From Occultella aeris (lineage in GTDB: Bacteria; Actinomycetota; Actinomycetes; Actinomycetales; Beutenbergiaceae), in NCBI RefSeq assembly GCF_902703175.1, contig NZ_CACRYJ010000006.1, positions 62,001 through 126,000 of the forward strand: a DNA stretch of 64,000 nucleotides. Direction: 5' to 3'. A program made the translations under genes and the position numbers. Of the stretch, positions 1 to 8,764 are shown in pieces. The stretch's first letter is position 1; the number at the start of each line of letters is the position of its first letter. A model generated the notes under the pieces. The model was not told the DNA's origin and made no database searches. It saw only the letters and a list, made by a program, of their open reading frames with translations.

Positions 1-671
1 CCGGGGCCGCCACGCTCGCCTGGGACAACAACGTCACCCGCGGCACCCTCGGCTGGCGCACCGACCAAGGTCCGCACGACGCCACGGTGCTCGACCTGTT
101 GCCCGAGGTGGACAACCTGCTCTCTCCGGGCGCGAAGGCGGGGGACATCTCCCACTACGTGCACCACCAGCCGGCGGACAAGTACGACGTGCTCCGCTCG
201 AACCCGCACCTGCTGTCCTCCGAGACCCGGATCAGTGCACCGGACGTGGACGCGATCCACGACGTCGCCGGCCGCTACTACCGGCTCGTGTTCGTCGACT
301 CCGGCAACGACGAGTCCGCCGAGAACTGGCTGCGGATGATCGACAAGGCCGACCAGCTCGTGGTCGCCAGCATCGCCAAGCCGGAGCACGCCGAGGCCGG
401 TGCGCTGCTGCTCGAGGAGCTCGTCGCCCGCGGCGGCCGGTCCGCGGAGCTCGCGCGCGGCGCCGTCGTGGTGGTCTCCCAGGCCCGGGAGAAGGACACC
501 AGGCCCGCGGCCTCGGACATCGCCCAGGGCTTCACCGGCTGGGTCCGCGAGACGGTGACCATCCCGTACGACCGGGCCATGGTCGAGTCAGTGCTGCGGT
601 TCGACTCGCTCGCCCCGGCCACCCAGCGCGCGTGGTTGCGTGCCGGAGCGGCCGTGGCGGCGGGTCTGTGA
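1..671 (+). CDS. ParA/MinD-like P-loop ATPase, C-terminal part
   Basis: This gene is cut by the window edge; the reading frame is open from base 3 and the true start lies outside. The visible part includes WDNN, RGTLGWRT and HDATVLDLLP near its beginning, then KYDVLRSNP, and LVFVDSGND, which is the strand that carries the Mg-binding aspartate in MinD/ParA-type ATPases. A further strand reads DQLVVAS. This arrangement matches the actinobacterial ParA/MinD-like proteins with long N-terminal extensions, some of which are linked to type VII secretion or cell-pole processes. The Walker A motif is not in the window. The role is inferred at family level only. The next gene is on the opposite strand and ends 31 bases away. 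Confidence 0.7.
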   Translation, partial: GAATLAWDNNVTRGTLGWRTDQGPHDATVLDLLPEVDNLLSPGAKAGDISHYVHHQPADKYDVLRSNPHLLSSETRISAPDVDAIHDVAGRYYRLVFVDSGNDESAENWLRMIDKADQLVVASIAKPEHAEAGALLLEELVARGGRSAELARGAVVVVSQAREKDTRPAASDIAQGFTGWVRETVTIPYDRAMVESVLRFDSLAPATQRAWLRAGAAVAAGL

Positions 672-702
672 GAGGTGCGTCGCTCGGCGCGTGCCGCCGC
701 GG

Positions 703-1344
703 TCAGGGCAGCCGGTTCGCCTTGGTGAGGTTCTCGGCGAGCTCGACGGCGTTCTGCCGCACCACGTAGGCGGGGCGGTCCCGCTCGACGCGCCAGGACT
801 CGTCGAGCGGTCCGATGTTCACGGTGTCGAAGCCGAGCTGGTCGTAGAGCGCCGTGACGAACTCGACTGCTTCGGGATCATCGCCGGCGGTGGCGAGCGC
901 ACGCCGGTTCGGGGTGCCGGCGGGGGTGCCGTCGGTGTTGATCTCGTCGGCGAGGATGTGGTTGAACGCCTTGACGACCCTGGACGTCGGCAGGTGCTGC
1001 TGGAGCAGGCCGGAGGTCGTCGCCTCACCGGCGTCGAGCGATTCGATGTGGCCGTCGCGTTCGTAGTAGTAGTTGTTGGTGTCGAGCACGATCTTGCCCG
1101 CGAGGGGTTCGACGGGGATCTGGTCGATCGCGCGCAGCGGCACCGTGACCACGACGACCTCGCCGGCCGCCGCTGCTTCGGTGGCCGTTCCCGCCCGCGC
1201 CCGCGGCCCCAGGTCCTCGACCAGGCCGGCCAGGGTCTTCGGGTCGCGGGAGTTCGCGATAACGACGTCGTGGCCGGATTCGATCACCGCCCGTGCCACG
1301 TTGCTGCCGATGTTGCCTGCCCCGATGATTCCGATCGTTGTCAT
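703..1344 (-). CDS. NADPH-dependent F420 reductase-like / NAD(P)-binding oxidoreductase
   Basis: The 213-residue protein begins MTTIGIIGAGNIGSNVARA, a classical GxGxxG dinucleotide-binding loop, followed by VVIANSRDP, which is typical of the coenzyme F420-dependent NADP reductase fold (F420_oxidored). Later signatures VVVVTVPL, KIVLDTNNYY and KAFNHI are also typical of this family. It probably binds NAD(P)H in the cytosol, but the substrate cannot be told; many of these small actinobacterial paralogues are not true F420 reductases. A start nine codons upstream (1371) is possible. 1344 is preferred because the conserved fold begins right there and GGGACAGGC precedes it. It stands alone between genes on other transcripts. 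Confidence 0.8.
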   Translation of the reverse strand: MTTIGIIGAGNIGSNVARAVIESGHDVVIANSRDPKTLAGLVEDLGPRARAGTATEAAAAGEVVVVTVPLRAIDQIPVEPLAGKIVLDTNNYYYERDGHIESLDAGEATTSGLLQQHLPTSRVVKAFNHILADEINTDGTPAGTPNRRALATAGDDPEAVEFVTALYDQLGFDTVNIGPLDESWRVERDRPAYVVRQNAVELAENLTKANRLP

Positions 1345-1470
1345 GCCTGTCCCAACGCTCGGTCGAGCCATTCATTCCAACGCTTGCGCAGTTCTCGGAT
1401 ATGTCCGCGATGTGAGATCGCGACGGCGGGGGCCGACCTGGGCCCAGCCGGTACCCGTGGAGCTGGACCG

Positions 1471-2280
1471 CTAGGTGAGGTGGTCGAAGTCGCCGCGCAC
1501 CCAGGCGATGTGCCGGTCGGCGCTGCGGCGCAGGACGGTTCGGGCGTCGGTGTCGATCCGGTTGTCGAAGTTGCCGATGAGCCGGTCGAACTTCAGCGTC
1601 TCGAGCGCTTTCGTGAGCCGCTCCACCACGGCGCCCGAGAGCGGGATCTTGTTCGGGTAGCTGCGCAGGAACCCGATCGAGGTGCGGTCCGGGTTCGGGA
1701 ACACCGAGTCACCGGTGAGCAGGACACCGCGTCCGTCCGCGCCGTCGGCCCAGAGGGCCACCGCGCTGCCGACGAAGTGGCCGCCGACCTGGTGCAGCGT
1801 CAGCGAGTCGGTGATCGCACGCTCGCCGGACCAGAACTCGATCCGGTCGTCGCGGCGGCCGAGCCACTGCGCGTCCGCCTCGTTCACGAGCACCGGCGCG
1901 TCCAGGGCCCGGGCCCAGTCGACCTGCACCCCGAACATGTGCGGGTGGCTGGCCGCGATCGCAAGGACCGGGCCGCGCTCGCGCACCCGCGCCACCGTCT
2001 CGGCGTCCAGGTACCCGGTGGGATCCCACAGCAGCGACCCCTGCGGCGTGGTCACGAGCTGCGCCGTCTGCCCGATGCCGACCCTCGGGTCGGTGGCGAT
2101 GCTGACCAGGCCGGGTTCGGTCTCGGTCCAGGTGAGGTGCTGCCCGGCCGCGGCGAGCTCGGCCAGACTGGTCCAGTGCTGCCCGTCCGCCGGCACCCAC
2201 TGCCGCTCGTCCGCGCAGATCGGGCAGACGTCGGGCGCCGGCTCCTCGTACTCGACCGCGCAGGTCGCGCAGATCACCAT
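1471..2280 (-). CDS. Metallo-beta-lactamase-fold hydrolase with N-terminal zinc ribbon
   Basis: The 269-residue protein opens with a rubredoxin-like zinc ribbon (C4-x2-C7 and C19-x2-C22), then a metallo-beta-lactamase-like domain. Visible elements are the first strand GLVSIATDP, LLWDPTGY, VGGHFVGS (third metal-ligand region) and LLTGDSVF (the bridging Asp region). The usual HxHxDH signature is degenerate: the equivalent segment reads ASHPHMFG. It may therefore bind metals differently or be catalytically altered. The substrate is unknown. Its start codon faces the divergently transcribed LysE-family gene with only 43 bases between the two starts, so the promoters must overlap. Confidence 0.75.
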   Translation of the reverse strand: MVICATCAVEYEEPAPDVCPICADERQWVPADGQHWTSLAELAAAGQHLTWTETEPGLVSIATDPRVGIGQTAQLVTTPQGSLLWDPTGYLDAETVARVRERGPVLAIAASHPHMFGVQVDWARALDAPVLVNEADAQWLGRRDDRIEFWSGERAITDSLTLHQVGGHFVGSAVALWADGADGRGVLLTGDSVFPNPDRTSIGFLRSYPNKIPLSGAVVERLTKALETLKFDRLIGNFDNRIDTDARTVLRRSADRHIAWVRGDFDHLT

Positions 2281-2311
2281 GGCGTTCCTTTCACGTGAGG
2301 GCCGGCCGATC

Positions 2312-2317
2312 TACGCT
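2312..2317 (+). promoter_or_regulatory. -10 element of a probable leaderless promoter (LysE gene)
   Basis: TACGCT is followed by exactly six bases and then GTG at 2324. This is the spacing expected if transcription begins at the first base of the start codon. It fixes the start at 2324 rather than the in-frame ATG at 2279 inside the divergent gene. Confidence 0.5.
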
Positions 2318-2323
2318 GACCCG

Positions 2324-2968
2324 GTGGTGACCACGACAGCGGTTTGCGGCATGGCCCTGGTGGCACTCGGCATGGTACTCACGCCGGGTCCGAACATGAT
2401 CTACCTGATCTCCCGCAGTATCGGGCAGGGGTGGCGCGCCGGCATGATCTCCCTTGGCGGGACCATGGCTGGCTTCGTCATCTACATGACGATGGCCAAC
2501 GTGGGTCTGTCTGCCGTGTTCCTGCTGGTACCGGGCCTGTTCGTCGGGCTGAAGGTGGTCGGTGCCGCGTACCTGCTCCTCCTCGCCTGGAGGACCCTGC
2601 GCCCGGGCGGGCGGTTCCCGTTCGAGACCGTGACCCTGCCGAAGGACTCCCGGTCCAAGTTGTTCCGGATGGGTCTGGTCACGAACCTGCTGAACCCGAA
2701 GGCGGCCATCATGTACCTGGCCCTGATCCCGCAGTTCGTGGACCCCTCTCGCGGCGCCGCGATGGCGCAGGGCTTCGTGCTGGGCGGCGTGCAGATCACG
2801 GTCAGCGCCGTGGTGAACACGGCGATCGTGCTCGCCGCCGGCGCTATCGCGGCGTTCCTCGCCGGCCGGCCGGCCTGGCTGACGTGGCAGCGTCGGGTGA
2901 CGGGCACCCTGCTCGGCGCAGTCGGGGTCAAGCTCGCCCTGGACGCGCCGACCCCGGCAAACGCCTGA
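2324..2968 (+). CDS. LysE/RhtB-family amino-acid exporter
   Basis: The 214-residue integral membrane protein has the family hallmark LTPGPN near the N terminus and about six hydrophobic segments (LGGTMAGFVIYM, VVGAAYLLLLAW, ITVSAVVNTAIVLAAGAIAAF, and others). The conserved cytoplasmic motif GLVTNLLNPKAAIMYLALIP is present. Family members export amino acids or their analogues; the substrate here cannot be read. The chosen GTG start leaves 19 residues before TPGPN, normal for the family; ATG 2351 is an alternative. It is divergent from the MBL-fold hydrolase gene. There is no neighbouring LysG-type regulator. Confidence 0.88.
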   Translation: MVTTTAVCGMALVALGMVLTPGPNMIYLISRSIGQGWRAGMISLGGTMAGFVIYMTMANVGLSAVFLLVPGLFVGLKVVGAAYLLLLAWRTLRPGGRFPFETVTLPKDSRSKLFRMGLVTNLLNPKAAIMYLALIPQFVDPSRGAAMAQGFVLGGVQITVSAVVNTAIVLAAGAIAAFLAGRPAWLTWQRRVTGTLLGAVGVKLALDAPTPANA

Positions 2969-3009
2969 TCCCTGCGCTCGGGCCCGTGTCGGCCGTGGCT
3001 GTGGACAAG

Positions 3010-3015
3010 TAGGCT
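3010..3015 (+). promoter_or_regulatory. -10 element of a probable leaderless promoter
   Basis: TAGGCT is followed by seven bases (GGAGCAG) and the GTG start at 3023. The GGAG in between could also act as a ribosome-binding site if transcription starts further upstream. Confidence 0.45.
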
Positions 3016-3022
3016 GGAGCAG

Positions 3023-3988
3023 GTGGACCAGTTCTGGGGTTTTGTCGGCTCGTTCTGGTGGTTGGCCTTCCCGTTGGCCGGCATCGTGGGCGGCTGGATC
3101 AAGGGCGCCCAGAAGTGGGACGAGAAGCGCCGCCATGAGCGCTACCAGCAGGAACTCGAGCTGGAGCGGATCCGGCATGGACAGGTCGGGCCGGTGGGTC
3201 CGGGGCCGGTCGGTCAGGCCGCGCCGGGTCAGGTCGGTCACGGCGTCGCCGGGCACGGCGGGCACGGGCGGGGACACGCAGCTCACGGCGCGGGCCTGGC
3301 GGCCGGTGGGCAGCCGGCGGCCGGTGCGGCAGGTGTGGGACGGGCGAATCCGGCCCTGGTGTTCCAGCGCGACGTCGACCGGATCGTCACCGCGCATGAC
3401 GACGTGAACCGGCGCTGGTTGGACTACGAGCTCGACGTCGCCAAGCTGATCGACTTCCCGCTGATGTCGGACATGCGCGAGCCGCTGACCGTGGACTTCC
3501 ACAGGGCCAAGCGGGACGCGGACTTCCTCCGACCGGAGGACCCGAAGAAGCCCGACGAACTCCGGGACCCGGCCCGGCTCGCGGAGTATCGCGAGGCGGT
3601 CCGCACGTTCGAGGTCGCCTTCGACGTCGCCGAGCGGGAGGCGAAGCGACGACGGCTCTCGGACTTCAGCGAGTCCGAGCGATCGTCCCTGGCGCGGGCA
3701 CGCAAACTCATCGCGATCGCGGATGACAACGGTGCCACGCACGCCGAGCGGCAAGTCGCCTACCGGCGCGCCAAGAGCGAACTGGAGGGGCTGATCGTGC
3801 TCCCCGACGTCGCCATGGACGCGATGGAGCAGCGCATCGCCGGCGCCCTCGACGCGGCGCCCGCCACCGGTGGCGCGAGTCCCCTCGACCTCGGCAACTT
3901 GTCCGGGCAGGACCCGCAGGATCCGAACGCCGAGTCCGGCATCGACCCCGAGTCGGCGCAGCAACGACGCCGGCCCACCGCCGGCTAG
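3023..3988 (+). CDS. Single-pass membrane protein with Gly/His/Pro-rich linker and coiled-coil C-terminal domain
   Basis: I do not recognise a named family. The 321-residue protein starts with one hydrophobic segment (FWGFVGSFWWLAFPLAGIVGGW, about residues 4-25), then a charged stretch KWDEKRRHERYQQELELERIR suited to a coiled coil. A low-complexity Gly/Pro/His/Ala linker follows (about residues 53-108). The largely alpha-helical C-terminal domain is rich in Arg and Glu (about 115-280), and the tail is polar. Similar one-helix proteins with a large cytosolic domain are common and uncharacterised in actinobacteria. The next gene (4016) follows on the same strand after 27 bases and may be co-transcribed. 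Confidence 0.7.
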   Translation: MDQFWGFVGSFWWLAFPLAGIVGGWIKGAQKWDEKRRHERYQQELELERIRHGQVGPVGPGPVGQAAPGQVGHGVAGHGGHGRGHAAHGAGLAAGGQPAAGAAGVGRANPALVFQRDVDRIVTAHDDVNRRWLDYELDVAKLIDFPLMSDMREPLTVDFHRAKRDADFLRPEDPKKPDELRDPARLAEYREAVRTFEVAFDVAEREAKRRRLSDFSESERSSLARARKLIAIADDNGATHAERQVAYRRAKSELEGLIVLPDVAMDAMEQRIAGALDAAPATGGASPLDLGNLSGQDPQDPNAESGIDPESAQQRRRPTAG

Positions 3989-4015
3989 GCGCGGCAACGC
4001 ACGGAAACGAGCACG

Positions 4016-4618
4016 ATGGCCACCGAACTTCCCGAACTCCTGCTGCCCGACGCCGCGGCCTGGCGCCACTGGCTGGCCGCCAACCACGACTCCTCACCCG
4101 GCGTCTGGTTGCGCCTGGGCAAGAAGGGCGGCGACGCCACCGCGCTGACGTACGCCGCAGCCGTCGAGGAGGCGCTCTGCTTCGGCTGGATCGACGGGCA
4201 GGCGGCCCGGCGTGACGAGGCCACGTCAGCGCAGCGGATGACCCCGCGCACCTCGCGCAGCCGGTGGTCGGCGGTGAATGTCGCCCGGGTGGCCCGGCTC
4301 GAGGAGGAGGGGCGGATGGAGCCGGCCGGCCGGGCCGCCGTCGAGGCCGCGAAGTCCGACGGCCGCTGGGAGGCCGCCTACGCCGGGCCCGCCACGGCGG
4401 TGGTGCCGGCGGATCTGGTCGAGGCGATCGCGGCCGATCCCGCGGCTCAGGCGATGTTCGAGGTGCTCACGTCCGGCAACCGGTTCGCGCTGATCCACCG
4501 CCTCGGCGCCGTGAAGCGCGAGGAGACCAGGACCCGCAAGATCGGGGAGTTCGTGGCGATGCTCGCCCGGGGCGAGACCTTCTACCCGCAGAAGCGGCGT
4601 CCCGCCGAGCCCGAGTAG
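4016..4618 (+). CDS. YdeI/OmpD-associated family protein
   Basis: The 200-residue protein carries the features of the YdeI/OmpD-associated family: WRHWLAANHDSSPGVWLRLGK at the N terminus, the conserved EALCFGWIDGQ, then RMTPRTSRSRWSAVN, and a C-terminal RKIGEFVAMLARGE. Family members are small cytosolic proteins linked by description to stress or antimicrobial-peptide tolerance in other bacteria, but the molecular function is not established. It lies 27 bases after the membrane protein gene on the same strand. Confidence 0.85.
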   Translation: MATELPELLLPDAAAWRHWLAANHDSSPGVWLRLGKKGGDATALTYAAAVEEALCFGWIDGQAARRDEATSAQRMTPRTSRSRWSAVNVARVARLEEEGRMEPAGRAAVEAAKSDGRWEAAYAGPATAVVPADLVEAIAADPAAQAMFEVLTSGNRFALIHRLGAVKREETRTRKIGEFVAMLARGETFYPQKRRPAEPE

Positions 4619-4685
4619 AGGGGCTTCGGGCCGCGGTCGACTGATCCGCTCCCCGACCGCCAGGCGCATCAGGCAAGGTGCCCGG

Positions 4686-6053
4686 TCAGGCCCTGCGGCC
4701 GAGCAGGTCGGGTACGCCCACCTCGACCAGGCTGACGGTGCCGTCGGGGGCGATGAGCACGAACGAGTCGGCGTAGATGTCGTCGCTCGACGCGACCACG
4801 ACGATGGTGCCGCCGGGCGCCGTCATCACCCGGGTTGCCTCCTCGCCCATCGGCATGGAGCCGACGACCTCCCCGGTAGCCGCGTCGAGGACATCCAACC
4901 GGTACTCGTCGCCGTTGGCCGTCACCGTGCTCTGCAGCAGCACGAATCCGCCCGCCGCACCGGCGGGGCTGTGACCCAGGTAGCTCTGGTCGCCTGACGT
5001 CGACATCTGCTCGCGCTGTTCGGGGCTCAGCAGGCCGGCCGGGGTCTTCGTCACCTCGAGCAGGAACTCGCCGTTGTAGATCGGTCCGGGCAGCTCGACG
5101 GTGCCGTCCGGCCCGGTCAGCCGCACGATACCGCCCGGGACACCCGGGGACAGCGGACCGTAGTCGAACCGGTTGTCGCCGATGACCACGGAGTCGGTGG
5201 TCTCGTCCCAGTCGGAGTCCAGGTACATCCAGGCGCCGCTCGAGTCCGCGAACAGCGACGACTGCCAGGCGTTGACGGTGGGGGCATCCGACGGGGTCGC
5301 GGTGACACCGTCCACGGGCAGGGTGCGGAACTCGCCGAGGCTGGTGATCATGACGACCGCGTTCAGGTTCGGGTCGTACGCGTAGGCGCCGTACGCGGCG
5401 AGGTAGTCGGCGCCGAGGCCTTCGATGTCATCGGGACCGGCCACCCGGTGGCCGTCGGCCACGGAACGGATCTCGAGCCCGTAGTCGGTGACGACGTACA
5501 GGTACTGGCTGCCGGCGGCGATCACCCCGGCCGCCCCGATCAGATCCTCGTTCAGCTGGACGTCCCAGATCGGCTCGCCTGCCACCACGTCCACGGCAGC
5601 CAGCCGGATCTGGAACACGTCGTCCCAGATCCAGACACCATCCGCCCCGTACGGCATCAGCACCACGTCGCGGCCGTCCACCTGGGTGAACGCGCCGACC
5701 GGCAGGAGTTCGCTCGAGCTGGTCGAACTCATGGCGATCCGGGGTACGCCGAGCACCATGAAGCCGACGAACAGGATCGGCAGCAGCGCGCCGAGCCAGC
5801 CGAACCGGAACCGGCGGCGCCGGCGCGGCACCACCGGATCGCCGAAGCCGCCGAGGCCGGATGCCGGCGGCTCGGTGCCCGACGTGCCCGAGATGCCCGA
5901 GCCTGCCGTACCGAAACTGCTCGACGGCGCGGGGTACCCGCGCGCGCCGCTCGCCCCGGACCAGCCGCCGCCGGTCCCGGTTTTGCCCCAGCCGGGCATG
6001 GGCGTCTGCTGGCCCTGGTGGCCGCTGTGGTGGCTCATCCCTGGGATCGACAT
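4686..6053 (-). CDS. Membrane-anchored protein with a probable extracytoplasmic beta-propeller-like domain
   Basis: The 455-residue protein has a Gly/Ser/Pro-rich cytosolic N terminus (MSIPGMSHHSGHQ onward) of about 85 residues, a basic patch PRRRRRFRFG, one membrane helix (WLGALLPILFVGFMVLGVP), and then about 330 residues of repeated beta-strand blades. Examples are DVVLMPYGADGVWIWDD, YLYVVTDYGLEIRSVADG and EYRLDVLDAATGEVVGSMP, which resemble PQQ-like or WD-type blades. No catalytic motif is visible. The start at 6053 is set by a strong GGAGGCGAGGAGGGC Shine-Dalgarno region just upstream; the frame is open further 5'. The cellular role is unknown. Confidence 0.7.
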   Translation of the reverse strand: MSIPGMSHHSGHQGQQTPMPGWGKTGTGGGWSGASGARGYPAPSSSFGTAGSGISGTSGTEPPASGLGGFGDPVVPRRRRRFRFGWLGALLPILFVGFMVLGVPRIAMSSTSSSELLPVGAFTQVDGRDVVLMPYGADGVWIWDDVFQIRLAAVDVVAGEPIWDVQLNEDLIGAAGVIAAGSQYLYVVTDYGLEIRSVADGHRVAGPDDIEGLGADYLAAYGAYAYDPNLNAVVMITSLGEFRTLPVDGVTATPSDAPTVNAWQSSLFADSSGAWMYLDSDWDETTDSVVIGDNRFDYGPLSPGVPGGIVRLTGPDGTVELPGPIYNGEFLLEVTKTPAGLLSPEQREQMSTSGDQSYLGHSPAGAAGGFVLLQSTVTANGDEYRLDVLDAATGEVVGSMPMGEEATRVMTAPGGTIVVVASSDDIYADSFVLIAPDGTVSLVEVGVPDLLGRRA

Positions 6054-6230
6054 GGTGCCCTCCTCGCCTCCGGTGAGTGGCGCCGGGCCCGATGCCCTCA
6101 CGTCCACGGTGGGACCCAATCACGTCGGGTCACCACAACCGATCTCAGGTTCCGCTCGCCCGACCAGTTGGTGCCGTGCGCCAGGTACCAGCTGAGCGGA
6201 AGATGCGAGGGCGGCGCGCCAGGCGCGAGG

Positions 6231-8558
6231 TCAGCGCGAGCGCTCCGGCAACCCTGCGAGGACCTCCGGGACCGGACCGAGGTGGATCAGACCGAGCCGC
6301 GTCGTCGGCCGGGTCATCGCCACGTACAGCGCCCCGAGGCCGCGAGGACCGGAGGCGACGGCCTCCACGTCGACCACCAGGACGCCGTCGAACTCCAGGC
6401 CCTTGGCCTGCTCCGGGGTGAGCACAACCACCTCGGCCGTCAGCTCCGGATCCGCGCCGAACGAGACGGTGGTCGCGTCGAGCGCGGCGTCGAGCGCGTC
6501 GCCGAGCTCGCCGGTCCGTGCCGCGGGGGCGACGACGGCGAGGTGTCCACCGTCAAGCGCGTCCAGTTCCGCTCGGGCGAGGTCGATGACGTCCGCGGTG
6601 AGCGCGTCCGGCCTCGAGTGCACCCGCCACGGGACCTCGCCGCCGGCCCGTGCGGCGACCGGGGCGGGCGCGTCCGGATCCAGGGCCCGCAGCACCGGGG
6701 CGGCCGCGTCCAGCACGGCCTGCGGCGTGCGGTAGCTGACGCTCAGGTCCACCCGCCGCCACCGGCGCCGGGGATGCGCCGCCACGAGCGCGTCCCAGGA
6801 GGTGGTGCCCGTCGCGGCGGAGGTCTGGTGGACGTCGCCCACCACCGTCAGTGACCCGGACGGCACCCGGCGCAGCAGCATCCGCCACTGCATCGCGGAC
6901 AGTTCCTGCGCCTCGTCGACGATCAGGTGCCCGTACGCCCAGGTCCGGTCCGCGGCGGCCCGCTCGGCAAGCGAACGGGAGTCCCGTTCGCGGAACCGGC
7001 CGGCCAGGTCCTCGGCGGAGACACCCTTCACGCCCGATGCGGCGAGCACCTGCTGGGCGTACCGCAGCTCCTCCCGGCGGCGGGCGCTCAGTCGCGCATC
7101 GGTCACGGTGTCATCGACGCCGAGGAGCTCGGCGGCCTCGTCCAGGAGCGGCACGTCCGCCGCGCTCCACCCCGCCCCGCGCTCGCGGGCCAGGACGCGA
7201 CGATCCGCCTCGGTCAGGTCGGGTGCCAGCTCCGGGCGGTCCGCGATCTGCTCGAACAGGTCCTCGAGGAGGTCCTCCGCCGTGAGCGCCGGCCAGAGCC
7301 GGTCCACGACGGCGGCCACGGCGTGATCCTGTTCGAGCTCACGGCGCACGAGCATCACCTCGTGCTCACCCGCGGTGCCGGTGACCTCGGTGCCCGCGCC
7401 CTCGACGGCCGACGGCAGCTGGTCCGCCTGCTTCGCGATGGCGGCGTCGACCTTGCGCAGCTCCGCCTCGAACCCGCGCTCGGTGTCCTCGAGGAGCTGC
7501 CGGTCGCGGTCGAGCACGAGATCGGTCAGGTGGGGCCAGATCTCCTCGGCGAAGACCAGCCGCGCCAGGTTGTGGCCGAGGCCGGTGCGCCGGGCCTGCT
7601 CGGCCGCGCCGGCCAGGACCGGACCGGCCACTCGCAGGACGTCACCCGAGAAGGTGACGTCCACGCCGTCGGGCATCTCCTGGCGTGCCCGCACGGCCGA
7701 GGCGACCACACCGGCCATCGCGACGTCGCCCTTGACGACGGCCGCGCCCGGGTCCTCGACGGCCGTCACGGTCGTGCCCGGCAGAACCGTGTTCGGTGTG
7801 GCGAGCACCACCTGGGTCTCGCCGAGCGAGGGCAGCACCTGCTCGATGTAGGCGAGGAAGACCGGGCTCGGGCCCACCACGAGGACGCCCTGCTCCGCGA
7901 TCCGCGGATAGGTGTAGAGCAGGTAGGCCGCCCGGTGCAGCGCGACCGCGGTCTTGCCCGTGCCCGGCCCACCCTGGACCACGAGGACACCGTCGGCGTC
8001 GGCGCGGATGACCTCGTCCTGTTCGCCCTGGAGGGTCGCGACGATGTCCCCCATGCGCCCGGTCCGGTGTGCGGTGAGGGCCTCCATCAGGGCGCCCTCG
8101 CCGACCAGGTCGCTCGCGGGGGCGTGGTCGAGGTCGAGCAGCTCGTCGTTCACGCCGACGACGGTGCGGCCCGTCGTGCGGATGTGCCGGCGCCGCTGCA
8201 CGTCCGTGCCGGACGCGGCCGTAGCCGTGTAGAAGTCGGAGGCGACGGGTGCGCGCCAGTCGACCAGCAGCGGGTTCAGGTCCGCGTCCCGCAGCCCCAT
8301 CCGGCCGATGTAGGTCACCGAACCGTCACGCCGGTCCAGGCGCCCGAAGCACAGGCCGTGCTCGGCCCGGTCCAGGCCGGCGCGGCGCTCACTCAGCCGG
8401 GCGGCGTGCGCGTCCCGGTCGACGAGGCCGCGCGGGCCGTCGGCGTCGGCCAGGTTGGTGGCGGTCAGTGCGGCCAGAGTCTCCTCCCGCAACTCCTCCA
8501 CTCGGGCGTAGAGCCCATCCAGGTACTGCTGTTCGAGCCTGATCGCGTCGGTCGGCAC
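6231..8558 (-). CDS. helR: HelD/HelR-type UvrD-like ATPase (RNA polymerase recycling motor)
   Basis: The 775-residue protein belongs to the HelD group of superfamily 1 ATPases. It has the N-terminal coiled-coil arm (LEQQYLDGLYARVEELREE), the family block YIGRMGLRD...LVDWRAPVASDFY, Walker A GGPGTGKTAVALHR (about residues 196-209), HLIVDEAQELS as Walker B, VVGDVHQTSA, and the C-terminal LTPEQAKGLEFDGVLVVD and YVAMTRP motifs. HelD proteins dislodge RNA polymerase from nucleic acids. The actinobacterial HelR branch displaces rifamycin-bound polymerase and gives tolerance. Assignment to HelR rather than another HelD class is an inference. GTG at 8558 is chosen because AAGGGG lies six bases upstream; a TTG at 8597 is the alternative. 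A rifampicin-monooxygenase-like gene lies elsewhere in the window (50889). Confidence 0.8.
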   Translation of the reverse strand: MPTDAIRLEQQYLDGLYARVEELREETLAALTATNLADADGPRGLVDRDAHAARLSERRAGLDRAEHGLCFGRLDRRDGSVTYIGRMGLRDADLNPLLVDWRAPVASDFYTATAASGTDVQRRRHIRTTGRTVVGVNDELLDLDHAPASDLVGEGALMEALTAHRTGRMGDIVATLQGEQDEVIRADADGVLVVQGGPGTGKTAVALHRAAYLLYTYPRIAEQGVLVVGPSPVFLAYIEQVLPSLGETQVVLATPNTVLPGTTVTAVEDPGAAVVKGDVAMAGVVASAVRARQEMPDGVDVTFSGDVLRVAGPVLAGAAEQARRTGLGHNLARLVFAEEIWPHLTDLVLDRDRQLLEDTERGFEAELRKVDAAIAKQADQLPSAVEGAGTEVTGTAGEHEVMLVRRELEQDHAVAAVVDRLWPALTAEDLLEDLFEQIADRPELAPDLTEADRRVLARERGAGWSAADVPLLDEAAELLGVDDTVTDARLSARRREELRYAQQVLAASGVKGVSAEDLAGRFRERDSRSLAERAAADRTWAYGHLIVDEAQELSAMQWRMLLRRVPSGSLTVVGDVHQTSAATGTTSWDALVAAHPRRRWRRVDLSVSYRTPQAVLDAAAPVLRALDPDAPAPVAARAGGEVPWRVHSRPDALTADVIDLARAELDALDGGHLAVVAPAARTGELGDALDAALDATTVSFGADPELTAEVVVLTPEQAKGLEFDGVLVVDVEAVASGPRGLGALYVAMTRPTTRLGLIHLGPVPEVLAGLPERSR

Positions 8559-8764
8559 GGATCCCCTTCCGTTCTGTCGGGTGGACTCGTTGACCAACGA
8601 CGGCGGAGGTGCGGTTGTTCCCGACGGCTGAAGTCGGGCGCGGCTGCTTGGAGCAGCGATGAGTTCGGGCGGTCGCCGGCGTCTGTCGCAGTTGAGCGAA
8701 CCCGTTCACCTGCGCGTGGATCGCGATCCGAGTGCGGGAGGTACCAGCAGTGAGGACGCCCATC

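Noticed and set aside
640-2298. A long open frame on the plus strand opposite the F420-reductase-like and MBL-fold genes
   Set aside because: Its translation is Arg/Gly/Val-rich and unlike any protein family, and the minus-strand frames hold clear conserved motifs. It is a by-product of high GC.
2279-2323. ATG 2279 as the start of the LysE-family gene
   Set aside because: It would overlap the start codon of the divergent gene and add 15 residues without family similarity. The leaderless-type promoter points to GTG 2324.
8559-8764. Possible rifamycin-associated palindrome upstream of the HelR-like gene
   Set aside because: Only short hairpins are present (GCTGCT-TGG-AGCAGC at 8643-8657 and CCCGAC/GTCGGG); nothing matches the GGGGCTTGC-type arms found at 50811.
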